From Planctomycetia bacterium (GTDB taxonomy: Bacteria > Planctomycetota > UBA1135 > GCA-002686595), in the NCBI GenBank assembly GCA_005778045.1, contig SXKQ01000211.1, positions 1 through 37,801 of the forward strand: 37,801 nt of DNA. The letters are read 5' to 3'. The notes under the pieces were generated by a model. That model did not search any database. It was not told where the DNA came from and was given only the letters and a program-made list of their open reading frames with translations. Shown in pieces: positions 22,450 through 32,555 of this stretch; the first letter of the stretch is position 1, and each line of letters opens with the position of its first letter. Position numbers and translations under genes: made by a program.

Positions 22450-25400
22450 ATGCCCACCGTCTTCCGCGTTCCCATCGGCCTTGCGCTCGGCGCCTGCGCT
22501 CTGTTCTCCGCTTGCAGTGGTGGCAACGTGGCAGGCCAGAGCGGCTCGGGCAACCTCGAAGGCGCCCTGCTGGACAATCCCGCCAGCGGCCGACCTTTCC
22601 TCGTCGAGAGCAACTCCGGTGGCTCCACGGCTTCGTTCCGGCTGGTCGAGTCCTACTGGGGCCGTCTCGTCGACGTCTACGACCTCACGTCGACCACGGA
22701 AGTGCTGCGCGACTTCGTGGTCTCGTCCGACTTGGCCTCCGATGGCGTGAACTACTTCCTCGAGCGCGACCCGCTGACCGAGCGCGAGCGCCTGCGCATC
22801 CTGCGCGACAGCTCGAGCGACGAGTTCCGCCAACTGCTGCTTACTGCCGAGAGCAACCTGCAGGTCTTGCTCAAGAAGGGCCTCAATACCTCGGAGCTGC
22901 CGCCGTTCACGGCCGTGCCGCGCAACGCGGTGCTGGTGCTGCGCTTCAACGACGTGCTCGACGACGGCGGCTCGCCGACGTCCAGCAACGTGGCCTATCC
23001 CGGGACCGTCACGCCCCAAAACGTGCGCGTACTCACGGGCTACACACCGAACCTGCCATACGAGGCGCGCATCTTTCCGGATCCCAACCACGGGGATCTC
23101 GTCGGCGGCACGTTCCACAGCTCGCGCATCGTGATCGACTTCTCGATCTCCGAAAGCGAGGCGATCAGTTCCGCCCTGCAGGTCAACGCGATCGGCCTGC
23201 CCGAGGCGGTCAACGCGAACCAGCCCAACGTCGCCATTCGCATCCCGACCAAGGCGGTCTCGACGGCCCAGCAGTTCGAAGTGCTGAGCAGCCTGGGCGG
23301 TCGCCCGCTCGAATTCACGGGCAACGGACCTTCCGACGCCACCACAGCGACGCTCGATGTGCTGCGCGCCTTCCGCTCGGGTGGCAAGACCAGCGTCACC
23401 GGCGACGCGGACAACGGATTCCTCGGCGACTCAACTCCACCGCTGATCGTCGGCTCGCAGGTCATCTCGGTGGTGGGCGCGGTCAACCCCAACCTCGCCG
23501 ATGGCACCTTCGATCTGGTGGCGCGCTTCCAGACCTTCGCCTGCGCCTCCAAGCCGCGCGTCGGCGACGTGTTCGAGGTTCCTGGCCAGCGCCTGCAGGT
23601 CGTGACCGCGTACACCGGCTCGATCGCTACCAACGGCACGATCGGTCCGGTGCGCGTGCGCGAGCTGTGCGACGGTTGCCCGATCACCCTGCCGGCCACC
23701 AACGCCTCCGGCCAGTTCCTGACCACCTTCCGCGGCCTGCAGATCGGCGATGCGCCCGAGTTCGCGGCCTGCTTCGTGCGCTTCAAGCCGCCGCCGTCGT
23801 CGCTGCCGGCGACGGGCATCTCGCCGCTCGCCACGATCACGGTGACCTTCACCGAGCCGGTCGACCCGACCACGGTGCAGGCCTTCGACACGTACACGCT
23901 GCAGTACGACAACAACAAGCCGTCGACGAACGCGCTCTACGCCAACGTCGTCGGCGACGTCATCCCTTCGACGAACCTGCGCGAGTTCACCTTCCAGCCG
24001 GTGCTCCCGTTGCGCAAGCAGCTGCCCGGCGGTCAGGCCGACCGCTACTTACTTCAAGTTCTCGGCGGTCTCGGCGGCATCAGTGACCTTGCGGGCAACA
24101 CGCTCACCTTCGGCCTGCCGGCGACGCGCTTCGCACTGTCGACCTCCGCCGCTGCGGTCGACAGCGGCAGCATCAGCCTCAAGTTCAACTCGGGCGACGA
24201 GGACGGAGACACGAACCCCGAAGTGCGCGGACAGATCTTGTTCGACATCCAGCGTCGGCTGCTCAAGCCGCGCTCGGTCTCGCGCTTCTCGGCCGTCGCT
24301 GACTCGTCGGTGCCGGTCGTCGGCTCGATGATTCCCTTCCCGCAGCCGATCCAGACTCCGCTGTCGAACTACGGCAGCAAATTCATGGGGGTCTGGCGCT
24401 ACCACGACCTCGGATTCGGCCTGCGCGACGAGGCGAACCACAACATCGACGTCGAGGGTCTGTGGTGGACGCCCTTCACGGGCACGGTGCAGTCGGACAA
24501 CTTCAGCCAGTTCCAGATGTCGCTGGCCCACAGCAAGTTCCTGCCCGACGAGGAGCTCAGCACGGGCCTGCTCCCGAACTGGACGGCCTCGGGCCTGACC
24601 ACCAACTTCGACCAGAACCGCATGGGCAACACGGGCGCGACGTGGGAGCAGCAAGAGCTGCTGACCGTGATGCACCCCAAGTCCAAGGGCTACACGGTGC
24701 TGAACTCCGACACGCGGCTCAGCAGCACCGGCAACGTGGTTTCGCCGTGGCCGATCAACCGCAACGTCGATCCGAGCCAGTTCACCTACTGGACGTGGCG
24801 CGACACATCCAAGACCCAGCGCGCGGCTCCCAACGGCGACGGTGCGGACACCCAGCGCCTGCAGCAGGTGACCAAGACCGCGCAGGTCAAGTTCTACACC
24901 GTCAACAACGTGCCGACCATCGGCCTGCCGATGCTGATGGAAGTCCGCACGTACCCCGACTCGAAGGCCAGCGGTCAGAACGGCTTCAAGGTCGCGCTGG
25001 CGATCAACTCGTCCGCACTGCCGTACTTCCGCATGTACTCGACCGGCGGTGTGAACGCGAACAACCCGGCGCAGGTCAAGATCGTCAACCCGGACTCGGA
25101 GCCGAACGCTACGGGCGGCTTCCCGCAGAACGGCCTGCCGACGCCCGGACGTGACAACGTCTTCTACTACGGGCAGGGTGACTTCCTCGTGCGCCTCTCG
25201 CGCATGCACACGATCTGGTTCGACACGCTGGCCACGGGCACGCTGTTCGCGGATCCCGTGGTCGAGCCGAGCGCGGACCTGCTCCCGAGCGGCACGCAGG
25301 TCGTGGTAGCGTTCCGCGCGGCGACCGCGATCGGCACCTCCAGTCCTCCGGCGGGTGTGATCCCCTTTGCGAACGCCGGCAATCTGGATCCCTACGGCGA

Positions 25401-25626
25401 CTCGTACACGAGCGCGCAGCAGACGACGATCGGTGGCAACGCCAACCTCGTGTTCACCCCGTCCTTCTTGAACAACCCCCCAGACACCAACAACCGCGGC
25501 TGGAAGAGCACGGTCTCCGCACTCACCGGCGCGCGCTTCTTCCAGGCGCGCGTGACCTTCGTGGCCAACCCCAACACGTCCCTCGTCCCGGAGCTCACTT
25601 CACTGGGCTTCGCTTTCCGTCGTTGA
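22450..25626 (+). CDS. Large lipoprotein 1 with SbsA-type Ig-like domains
   Basis: A 1058-residue predicted lipoprotein. The signal peptide MPTVFRVPIGLALGACALF is followed by the lipobox FSAC (cysteine 22). Ig-like SbsA/Big_5-type segments are seen, best near residues 455-565 (ITVTFTEPVDPTTVQAFDTY, ending SDLAGNTLTF). Between about 640 and 700 lies a block with WRYHDLGFG, HNIDVEGLWWTP (H664) and AHSKFLPDEE. The end resembles a beta-sandwich: PSGTQVVVAFRA, then FFQARVTFVANPN and PELTSLGFAFRR. The third lipoprotein of the cluster matches over the full length, so the two are paralogs. No enzyme motif is visible. An upstream in-frame ATG at 22387 is possible, but 22450 gives the better signal peptide. 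Role unknown, probably a surface or periplasmic structural or adhesive protein. Confidence 0.78.
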   Translation: MPTVFRVPIGLALGACALFSACSGGNVAGQSGSGNLEGALLDNPASGRPFLVESNSGGSTASFRLVESYWGRLVDVYDLTSTTEVLRDFVVSSDLASDGVNYFLERDPLTERERLRILRDSSSDEFRQLLLTAESNLQVLLKKGLNTSELPPFTAVPRNAVLVLRFNDVLDDGGSPTSSNVAYPGTVTPQNVRVLTGYTPNLPYEARIFPDPNHGDLVGGTFHSSRIVIDFSISESEAISSALQVNAIGLPEAVNANQPNVAIRIPTKAVSTAQQFEVLSSLGGRPLEFTGNGPSDATTATLDVLRAFRSGGKTSVTGDADNGFLGDSTPPLIVGSQVISVVGAVNPNLADGTFDLVARFQTFACASKPRVGDVFEVPGQRLQVVTAYTGSIATNGTIGPVRVRELCDGCPITLPATNASGQFLTTFRGLQIGDAPEFAACFVRFKPPPSSLPATGISPLATITVTFTEPVDPTTVQAFDTYTLQYDNNKPSTNALYANVVGDVIPSTNLREFTFQPVLPLRKQLPGGQADRYLLQVLGGLGGISDLAGNTLTFGLPATRFALSTSAAAVDSGSISLKFNSGDEDGDTNPEVRGQILFDIQRRLLKPRSVSRFSAVADSSVPVVGSMIPFPQPIQTPLSNYGSKFMGVWRYHDLGFGLRDEANHNIDVEGLWWTPFTGTVQSDNFSQFQMSLAHSKFLPDEELSTGLLPNWTASGLTTNFDQNRMGNTGATWEQQELLTVMHPKSKGYTVLNSDTRLSSTGNVVSPWPINRNVDPSQFTYWTWRDTSKTQRAAPNGDGADTQRLQQVTKTAQVKFYTVNNVPTIGLPMLMEVRTYPDSKASGQNGFKVALAINSSALPYFRMYSTGGVNANNPAQVKIVNPDSEPNATGGFPQNGLPTPGRDNVFYYGQGDFLVRLSRMHTIWFDTLATGTLFADPVVEPSADLLPSGTQVVVAFRAATAIGTSSPPAGVIPFANAGNLDPYGDSYTSAQQTTIGGNANLVFTPSFLNNPPDTNNRGWKSTVSALTGARFFQARVTFVANPNTSLVPELTSLGFAFRR

Positions 25627-25641
25627 CGCACCCTGCCCCAC

Positions 25642-28600
25642 ATGAACCTTTCCATGCGTAACGGCTTGAACAAGCTCCTGCCTTCCTCGGTGGCCCTCGC
25701 TGCCGGCCTGCTGATCGTGGGCTGCAGCGGCGGTAGCTCGTCGGAATCCGGCACCCTGACGGTCACCGCGGTGAGCGTCGTCGAGGGCGCGGTCTGGCGC
25801 ATCAACCGGCCGATCAAGATCAGTTTCAACCAGCCGATCGACTTCGCCAGCGTGACGCTCAACTCGTTCAACATCCGCCGTCCCAACGGGGCGCCGGCGA
25901 CGGGCGAGTTCTATACGGAGGACGGCGGTCGCACGATCGTGTTCCAGCCGTTGTGCCCCACGCGCGACGACCTGTCGGACGCGGGCCTCAAGGCTGGCAC
26001 CGATCCGCTGAACAACGACGCAGCCTACAGCTACGAGCTCAACCTGATCGGCGTCGACAAGAGCTCGACCCTGCCGATTCGTAGCCGCAACGGCGTGGCG
26101 CTCGCATCGTCCCAGACGCGTCGCTTCACGACGCCGGTCTCGACCAACCCGCTCAACCTGTACCTCGACACGAAGGTCGGCCCGCCGATCGCCAACATCA
26201 AGCGCACGGACCTTCCCTCGGACAACGAGCTCAACATGCTCGCGTCCCTCAACCCGACGTACGTCGAGATCGGTGGCCCCTCGGGCACCCGCCACTTCTT
26301 CAAGTCGGACGGCGTCAACCTCACGCTCGACCCGCCGATCGACCTGCCGCTGAACCAGCTCTCGAACTCCGCGACGCAGGTCTCGCTGATCGTCGGCATC
26401 AACCAGGCGGTCGACCCGCGCTCGCTCAATGTCAGTTCTAACCGTCTGCGCTGGGAGTTCACGGACAACGGCTCGGCAGCCAGCGCGGTCTGGACCCCCC
26501 TCACCACGGCCGTGACGCTCGAGTCGAACTGCTCGATCATCGGCACGGACAACGCCGGCGACACGGTGGCGATCTCTGGTGCGCGCCTGCGCCTCACGCC
26601 CACGGGTGTGCTGCCGCCGTCGGCGGACCTGCGCGCGGTGATCGCGGCCGAGTTCTCGGACATCGTCGGTGAGACGAACCCCGTCCAGCAGGTCGGCTTC
26701 GCGGAGGCCGCCACGCAGGCCTTCCCGATCAGCCCGCCGACGCTCGCCGACCACTACCTCGAAGACTTCAACACCGCTGCGAACAACGACAGCTCGGTCT
26801 CGTTCGCCGAGCCCCGCGCCGACTGGGGCGGTGGCGAGCTCGCCGCCAAGTTCTCCTTCACGGGCACCGGCGGTCCGGGCGGGAACTTCGACTGGTTCAT
26901 CGACAACGGCGAAATCATCATCTTCAACACCGCGAACGGCACGATCAACGGCTACCAGATCACCTACGCGCCGAGCTCGGACAACATCACGCAAGTCATC
27001 CCGACCGGTCAACAGACCATCGTCGGTGGCGTGGTGGACGTGAACGACTTCTACGTCGAGAGCGGTGGCCTGCTGAAGGTCGAGGGCCCCAACCCCTTCA
27101 CGCTGATGGCCTCCGGACGCGTCGTGATCCGCGGAAAGGTCGACGTGAGCGGCACCAGCAATCAGGGCGTCAACACGCTCAACGTCACCAATATTCCCGA
27201 GCCGGGAGCGCCCGGTCAGGCCGGCGGAGGCAAGGGTGGCACGGGTAGCCCGCTCACGACGGCATCGTCGCCGCGCGGCACCCCGGGCTTCGGCGCCTTC
27301 GGCGTTCCGGACCTCGGCGGCCAAGGCGGCGAGACCGGCTGGAGCAACTTGCCCGGCGAGGTCGCTCGCCGCGGCGGCGGCGGTGGCGGTGGCGTGCTCG
27401 GCCGCAACGAGTTTCTCAACTTCAGCCCCACCGGTACGTTGTTCGACCAGCGCCGCATCGGCTACGACGCCGAGCCGGGCTTCAACAATAGCGGTGCGTC
27501 GAACAGCGCCATCTCGGGCGCCGGTCCGGCGCGCGGTGGCGTGGTTGCGCCCTCGCCCTTCGGCGATCCCAATCCGGGCAACAACTTTTTCGGCAGCCAG
27601 TTCAATTTGGCGACCAACTCGGTCATAGTCGGCGAGCTCGCGAAGCCGTGGGCCGGATCGGGTGGCGGTGCGGGCGGCGATGCGGCACGCGTCGTGTCCG
27701 GCAGCTTCCCGGGCCCATGGAACCCGGCTGGTGACGAGAAGGGTTCCGGCGGTGCCGGTGGCGGGGGCTCGGTGCAGATCATGGCGCTCGGGCCGATCGT
27801 GTTCGGACTCAACGGCCAGCTGCTCGCCCGCGGTGGCGTCGGAGGCGGTGGAGAGAACACCATCTTCCTCAACCGCGTCGGCGGTGGCTCGGGCGGTGGC
27901 TCGGGCGGCCACGTCGTGCTGCAGAGCTCCCAAAAGATCGACTTCAGCGCCAAGGCGGGGGTCAACTTCGCCAACATCAGCGACGTCACCTTCGCCATCG
28001 ACTGCCGCGGCGGTCAGGGCGGCGCGGGCGACGGTGACCTCGGCGGTGGCATCCAGAGCACCACGGGCCAGCGCGAGACGCTGCCCCTGCAGGACGCCTG
28101 TCCGACGGGCTATCCGGCGACGGGCAGCAACTCGTGCCGCGGCCTCGTGAACGGCGCGGGCGGCGATGGCGGCCCGGGCATCATCCAGCTGCACACCTCG
28201 GCGGGCATCGTCGGCACGGCCACCGTGCCCCAGGCCGACATCATCCTGCCGACCGCTGCGGGCGTGACGCTGGCCGAAATCTGCGCTCCGCCGCCGCTCT
28301 CGCGCGACAACACGGTCTCGACCCCGACCACGAAGATGATCCCGACCTTCGGGAAGATATCTCGCGCGCGGTCGAACTGGATCGCGCTGGGCGAAGGTGG
28401 CTTCAACGGAGCGGGCTCGCCCTACAAGGCGATCGCGTTCCAGTTCGAAGGCCTCAACCCGGCGACGGGCATCGTGCAGCGTGACCCGGTCACGGGCATC
28501 GTTCCGCTCGCGAGCCGTATCCTCGGTCCCTCGACGGTCGACGTGCTCGGTGTCACTCCGCCGTTCGTGGTCGGGAGTGGTCCGAACGCGGGCTACCAGC

Positions 28601-29139
28601 TCGTGATGGATGCCGCGAGCCTCGTCGGCGGCCCGAACCAGCCGCTGCTCGACAACCCCGCGTTGCTCGAGCACTCGATCCTCAACTTCGCCAGCCCGGC
28701 CGTCGGCGCTCCGACGACGCAGCAGCGTTTCGAGGTCGTGTCCGCGAGCTTTAATGCGCTCACCAACCGCCTGACGCTGACCACCGATGGCGACGGCCCG
28801 TCGATGATCGGCTTCAACCTTCCGAATGCGAACGTCTCGCTGCACAGTGCGTACTTCCGCGTCAAGAGTTCGGGCGCTCAGGACTTCATGCCGCTCGACG
28901 GCATCCGCGTGACCTTCGAGGCCACCAGCGCGGACCCCGCCACGGGAGCCCCGAGCTCGACCGGCATCGTTGGCCCTACGGCCGACATGCTCGTCCTCAA
29001 CAACGCCCCGTCGAACCGCAACCTGCGCTTCGTGCGCTTCAACGTAACGTTCGACATCGCGGCGGGCGGTCAGCCGCTAACGGCGACCAACCCGATCCCG
29101 GCGCTCGAGTTCCTACGCCTGCCGTTCCAGTACCAGTGA
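25642..29139 (+). CDS. Large lipoprotein 2 with glycine-rich repeat core
   Basis: A 1165-residue predicted lipoprotein with lipobox IVGC after a clear signal peptide. An SbsA-type Ig domain follows (about 38-180: VWRINRPIKISFNQPIDFAS). At 461-504 is a ladder-like motif, VVDVNDFYVESGGLLKVEG then FTLMASGRVVIRGKVDVSG. Residues 522-845 are strongly glycine-rich, with short GG-x-GG runs between hydrophobic strands such as SVQIMALGPIVFG and HVVLQSSQKIDFS. This suggests a beta-solenoid or PGRS-like exposed structure. The C-terminus is strand-rich and ends IPALEFLRLPFQYQ. It begins only 15 bases after lipoprotein 1, so the two are almost surely co-transcribed. No catalytic motif is seen; function unknown. 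Confidence 0.78.
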   Translation: MNLSMRNGLNKLLPSSVALAAGLLIVGCSGGSSSESGTLTVTAVSVVEGAVWRINRPIKISFNQPIDFASVTLNSFNIRRPNGAPATGEFYTEDGGRTIVFQPLCPTRDDLSDAGLKAGTDPLNNDAAYSYELNLIGVDKSSTLPIRSRNGVALASSQTRRFTTPVSTNPLNLYLDTKVGPPIANIKRTDLPSDNELNMLASLNPTYVEIGGPSGTRHFFKSDGVNLTLDPPIDLPLNQLSNSATQVSLIVGINQAVDPRSLNVSSNRLRWEFTDNGSAASAVWTPLTTAVTLESNCSIIGTDNAGDTVAISGARLRLTPTGVLPPSADLRAVIAAEFSDIVGETNPVQQVGFAEAATQAFPISPPTLADHYLEDFNTAANNDSSVSFAEPRADWGGGELAAKFSFTGTGGPGGNFDWFIDNGEIIIFNTANGTINGYQITYAPSSDNITQVIPTGQQTIVGGVVDVNDFYVESGGLLKVEGPNPFTLMASGRVVIRGKVDVSGTSNQGVNTLNVTNIPEPGAPGQAGGGKGGTGSPLTTASSPRGTPGFGAFGVPDLGGQGGETGWSNLPGEVARRGGGGGGGVLGRNEFLNFSPTGTLFDQRRIGYDAEPGFNNSGASNSAISGAGPARGGVVAPSPFGDPNPGNNFFGSQFNLATNSVIVGELAKPWAGSGGGAGGDAARVVSGSFPGPWNPAGDEKGSGGAGGGGSVQIMALGPIVFGLNGQLLARGGVGGGGENTIFLNRVGGGSGGGSGGHVVLQSSQKIDFSAKAGVNFANISDVTFAIDCRGGQGGAGDGDLGGGIQSTTGQRETLPLQDACPTGYPATGSNSCRGLVNGAGGDGGPGIIQLHTSAGIVGTATVPQADIILPTAAGVTLAEICAPPPLSRDNTVSTPTTKMIPTFGKISRARSNWIALGEGGFNGAGSPYKAIAFQFEGLNPATGIVQRDPVTGIVPLASRILGPSTVDVLGVTPPFVVGSGPNAGYQLVMDAASLVGGPNQPLLDNPALLEHSILNFASPAVGAPTTQQRFEVVSASFNALTNRLTLTTDGDGPSMIGFNLPNANVSLHSAYFRVKSSGAQDFMPLDGIRVTFEATSADPATGAPSSTGIVGPTADMLVLNNAPSNRNLRFVRFNVTFDIAAGGQPLTATNPIPALEFLRLPFQYQ

Positions 29140-29208
29140 TCCCACGGCGAGCGCGCGCCGCGGAGCCTGCGGGCAACCGGCGCGCCCTCGCGAAAGGTAT
29201 CTCCCGTT

Positions 29209-29232
29209 GAGGCCTCCGCGAGCGGAGACCTC
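29209..29232 (+). terminator. Stem-loop between lipoproteins 2 and 3
   Basis: GAGGCCTCCGC (29209-29219) pairs with GCGGAGACCTC (29222-29232) with one mismatch around GA; in RNA the closing pairs would open to a larger loop. It lies 70 bases after the upstream stop and may be a terminator or a processing hairpin. Confidence 0.3.
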
Positions 29233-29285
29233 GGCGGGAGAGCGGTTACCCCGACCGTCTCTCTCCCCGACTGCGACCTCCTCCC

Positions 29286-32200
29286 ATGACCGTTCGACAC
29301 CAACTCTCGTCGCGCTGGGCGCTCGTGGCCCTCGTCGGCGCCTGCGCCAGCTTCGCCGGTTGCGACCGTACGAGTGCGGATTCGGCCTCTAACAGTCCGA
29401 CCGGCTCGTTCCAACTCGTCCCCGGCTCGGCGAACGAGCGCTATGAGGTCTCCACCAACTCGGCGGGCAGCGCGGCTAGCTTCCGTGTCGCCTCCGTCAA
29501 CTGGGGGCGTCTGGTCGACGTCTACGCGCCGCTCACGGCGGGTGGCACGCCCGTACGCATCTTCGAGGACTACCTGATCGCGGCGGACATTGCGACGGAC
29601 ACGAACTACACGCTGTCGCGCGAACTGAGCTCGGGCATCGAGCGGCTGACCCTAAGTGAATCCTATGACGCGGATGCTTCGGGCCAGCCCAGTCTTGCCT
29701 TCCGCAGCCTGCTCGCGCCCTTGCAAGGCACCCTGCAGATCCTGATCGACAAGAGCCTTGATCCGAGCGAGCTGCCGCCGTTCACGGCGGTGCCGCGCAA
29801 CGGCGCGATCGCTATCAGCTTCAACGACCTGATCGACGCTTCGACGATCACCGAGAACACCGTGCAGTTGGAGGTCGGCTATCCCCCGATCACTCTGCAG
29901 GGAGCGCGCATCTTCCCCGACCCGAACTTCGGTGACGTGGTGGATGGCGTGTTCTACACCTCGCGCGTCGTGGTGGACTTCACGACCTCTCCGTTCGAGG
30001 CTGCTTCGGCTAACCCGCCGTTGAGCGTCAACAACGTCGGCCTGCCGGAGTCGCAGAACACGGCTCAAGCCAACGTCGCACTGCGCATTCCGACGCGCAC
30101 CGTGGTCGGTGCCCAGTTTCAGGTGCTGCGCAGCAAGGGTGGCTCGACGCTGTCCTTCAACGGCAACGGCAGCACCGATCCTTTCTCGTCCTCGCTCGAC
30201 GTCGTGCGCGCGTTTCGCTCGGGCGGACGCGCGACGGTCACGCAGGACGCCTTCAACGGCTTCCTTCAGGACACCACGCGGCCGCAGCTGTTCTCGGCCC
30301 AGCAGGTCACGGTCACGCCGACTCAGCAGGTGGGAGCCAACGTCACGGCGACCCTCACCTTCGCCACGGCTGCCTGCGCCGTGCAGCCGCGCATCGGCGA
30401 CGTGGTCGACATCAGTGGGCGTCTCGCCGAGGTGTTCGAGAACGGCGCCGCGCCGTCCGGGGGCGTGGTTTCGAACGTAAAGCTGCGCCTCGTGACGAAC
30501 GTCGCCAACCCCGCGCTGGTCCAGCCGACCGAGGCCGGCGAGTACCGCACGCCGTGGCAGCGCACCATCGACCAGATCAACCGCCCCGAGTGCTGGATCA
30601 CGGTCGTACCCCGGCCGCAGTCCGGCGTCGGCACCGGCATCTCGACGAACTCCACGTTCCAGCTGCTGTTCAGCGAGGCGATGGATCCGGAGCGCCTCAA
30701 CGCCTTCGACACGTTCCAGCTGCTGTACGGCTTCGCCACCCCGTCCCTGCAGGGGCAGGTCGTTGCGCAGGTCCTGACCGGGACCGAAGATGGCCTCACG
30801 CGCTTCAAGCTGCAGCCCGCGCAAAGCTTGCGCCACGTCCTCGGCCAGCAGGAGACGTACCGTGTCAGCCTGCCGATCGGCGCCCAAGGTCCCGTCGACC
30901 TCGCAGGCAACTCCCTGCAGTTCGCGCTCACCGATTCGAACGGCAACCTGCCGGACTTCACGGTGCTCTCTTCGGACGCGACCATCGAGAGCCGCAGCGT
31001 GATGCTCAAGTTCAACGCCGCGGACGAGAACCCGACCGACACGCCGGCGGGCAACGAAGTGCGCGGTCAGTTGATCTACGACCTGCTCAACGGCCGCGTC
31101 CGACCGCGCTCCGTGACGCGCATCTCGGCGGCCTGCGACAGCACGACCCCGATGATCGTGGTGGACTCCGGCGCGGCCGGTGCGGCCGCGCAGGCTCGCC
31201 TCCCGTTCGTTCCGCAGGGCTGCCGTATGACGACCCTCTGGCGTCACGCGGACCTCGGTCTTGACCTCTCTGGTGATGGCTTCCACAACCTCGACGTGGA
31301 GGGCCTGAACTGGGCCCCGTCGAACTCGGGTCTCCAGATCGACACGATGCCGCTGTTCCAGATGGGCATCGCGCACTCCAAGCGCCTTCCCGACGAGCTG
31401 ATCGACCCGATGACCAACGCTGCGGTGCACCCCAACTCGGGCATCCTCGACGTCTTCGACGACAACCTGCTCGACCCGGTCAACGATCCGCTGTTGATCG
31501 TGAGTCCGAAGGAAGACGGTTACTTCATCCAGCCGGCTGACGTGTTTCAGGCGGCCTCGGGCACGGCCATGGCGCCGTGGCCGATGAACCAGGGGCTCGC
31601 GGTCGAGGACTTCACCTACTACACGTGGCGTGACACCGCGCTGCTCGCGGTGGGTCAGCCCAACACCGGCCCGGGCACGGGTCAGGGTGTCAAGCTCGGC
31701 AACGAGCTTGCCTACGACACGACGCCGCCGAACGCAGCCTACGGCCTCGGCCTCGTGCCGACGATCGGCCTGCCACTCCTGATGGACTTCCGTGTCTACC
31801 CGAGCGCGCAGATCCTCGGCGCGAACCTGCTGACGGGCCTGTTCGCCATCGCGACCGTCCCGCCGGGCGGCGAAGTCGCCCCGTTCTGGACGGCCTACAC
31901 CGCGGGCGGCGTGTCCGCGGCCACGGGCATCCCGATCGTGATCGATCCCGACGCCCAGTCGGTCGCCGGAGGCACGCTCGCGGCGGCCGGCGTGGCGGGC
32001 AACCTGCCCCGCAACCAGGTCATCTTCTTCGGTCAGGGCGATTTCGTGGTGCGCGTGAACCGTGCTCACACGCGTTGGTTCGAGTGCGCGCCGAGCGCTC
32101 CGGGCTCGCCCTTCACCTTTGCCGAGCCGGTCGTCGAGCCTTCGATCGATCGCCTCCCGCCGGGTACCCAGCTGCTGGTCCAGTACCGCGGCGCCACTGG

Positions 32201-32441
32201 CATGAACTCGACCGGCACGCGTCCCTGGGAGGACGCCGGTCAGCTCGACGCCTACGGCAACCCGCGCCCGGGTGGGACGGCCTTCACGGTCACCTTCACC
32301 GGGGGCAGCAACACGTGGAAGAACACCATGGCCGCCATCAACAACTCGCAGTTCTTCCAAGCGCGCATCACGATGGTGTCGAACCCCGTGAGCGGCGCGA
32401 CGCCGGAGCTAACTTCGCTCGGCTTCTCGTTCCGGCGCTGA
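29286..32441 (+). CDS. Large lipoprotein 3, paralog of lipoprotein 1
   Basis: A 1051-residue predicted lipoprotein with lipobox FAGC (cysteine 26). It follows lipoprotein 1 block by block: WGRLVDVYAPL, SELPPFTAVPRNG, ARIFPDPNFGDVV, an Ig-like segment (FQLLFSEAMDPERLNAFDTF, then VDLAGNSLQF), EVRGQLIYDLLNGRVRPRSV, WRHADLGLD, HNLDVEGLNWAP (H667, against H664 in the paralog), AHSKRLPDE, VPTIGLPLLMDFRVYP, FFGQGDFVVRVNRAHTRWF, and the ending PELTSLGFSFRR. The near-equal spacing shows duplication of the whole gene. The two differ enough that the duplication is old. Function unknown; a surface structural or adhesive role is only inferred. Confidence 0.78.
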   Translation: MTVRHQLSSRWALVALVGACASFAGCDRTSADSASNSPTGSFQLVPGSANERYEVSTNSAGSAASFRVASVNWGRLVDVYAPLTAGGTPVRIFEDYLIAADIATDTNYTLSRELSSGIERLTLSESYDADASGQPSLAFRSLLAPLQGTLQILIDKSLDPSELPPFTAVPRNGAIAISFNDLIDASTITENTVQLEVGYPPITLQGARIFPDPNFGDVVDGVFYTSRVVVDFTTSPFEAASANPPLSVNNVGLPESQNTAQANVALRIPTRTVVGAQFQVLRSKGGSTLSFNGNGSTDPFSSSLDVVRAFRSGGRATVTQDAFNGFLQDTTRPQLFSAQQVTVTPTQQVGANVTATLTFATAACAVQPRIGDVVDISGRLAEVFENGAAPSGGVVSNVKLRLVTNVANPALVQPTEAGEYRTPWQRTIDQINRPECWITVVPRPQSGVGTGISTNSTFQLLFSEAMDPERLNAFDTFQLLYGFATPSLQGQVVAQVLTGTEDGLTRFKLQPAQSLRHVLGQQETYRVSLPIGAQGPVDLAGNSLQFALTDSNGNLPDFTVLSSDATIESRSVMLKFNAADENPTDTPAGNEVRGQLIYDLLNGRVRPRSVTRISAACDSTTPMIVVDSGAAGAAAQARLPFVPQGCRMTTLWRHADLGLDLSGDGFHNLDVEGLNWAPSNSGLQIDTMPLFQMGIAHSKRLPDELIDPMTNAAVHPNSGILDVFDDNLLDPVNDPLLIVSPKEDGYFIQPADVFQAASGTAMAPWPMNQGLAVEDFTYYTWRDTALLAVGQPNTGPGTGQGVKLGNELAYDTTPPNAAYGLGLVPTIGLPLLMDFRVYPSAQILGANLLTGLFAIATVPPGGEVAPFWTAYTAGGVSAATGIPIVIDPDAQSVAGGTLAAAGVAGNLPRNQVIFFGQGDFVVRVNRAHTRWFECAPSAPGSPFTFAEPVVEPSIDRLPPGTQLLVQYRGATGMNSTGTRPWEDAGQLDAYGNPRPGGTAFTVTFTGGSNTWKNTMAAINNSQFFQARITMVSNPVSGATPELTSLGFSFRR

Positions 32442-32555
32442 CGGCGAGCGACGATCCAACGGACGCGGTCCTCGCCTGTGGGCGGGGGCCGCGTCCTGTC
32501 ATCTCCGGTGGTCCTCCCTAGGGATCGCGCCCCGCGCTTGCTTCAATGTCGGCCG

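Noticed and set aside
25600..28845. A 1081-codon minus-strand open frame opposite lipoprotein 2
   Set aside because: It is a compositional shadow: Arg/Ala/Val/Asp-rich with no family signature, against a signal peptide and domains on the + strand.
29652..32360. A 902-codon minus-strand open frame opposite lipoprotein 3
   Set aside because: Same reason: the paralogy of the + strand product with lipoprotein 1 shows which strand is coding.
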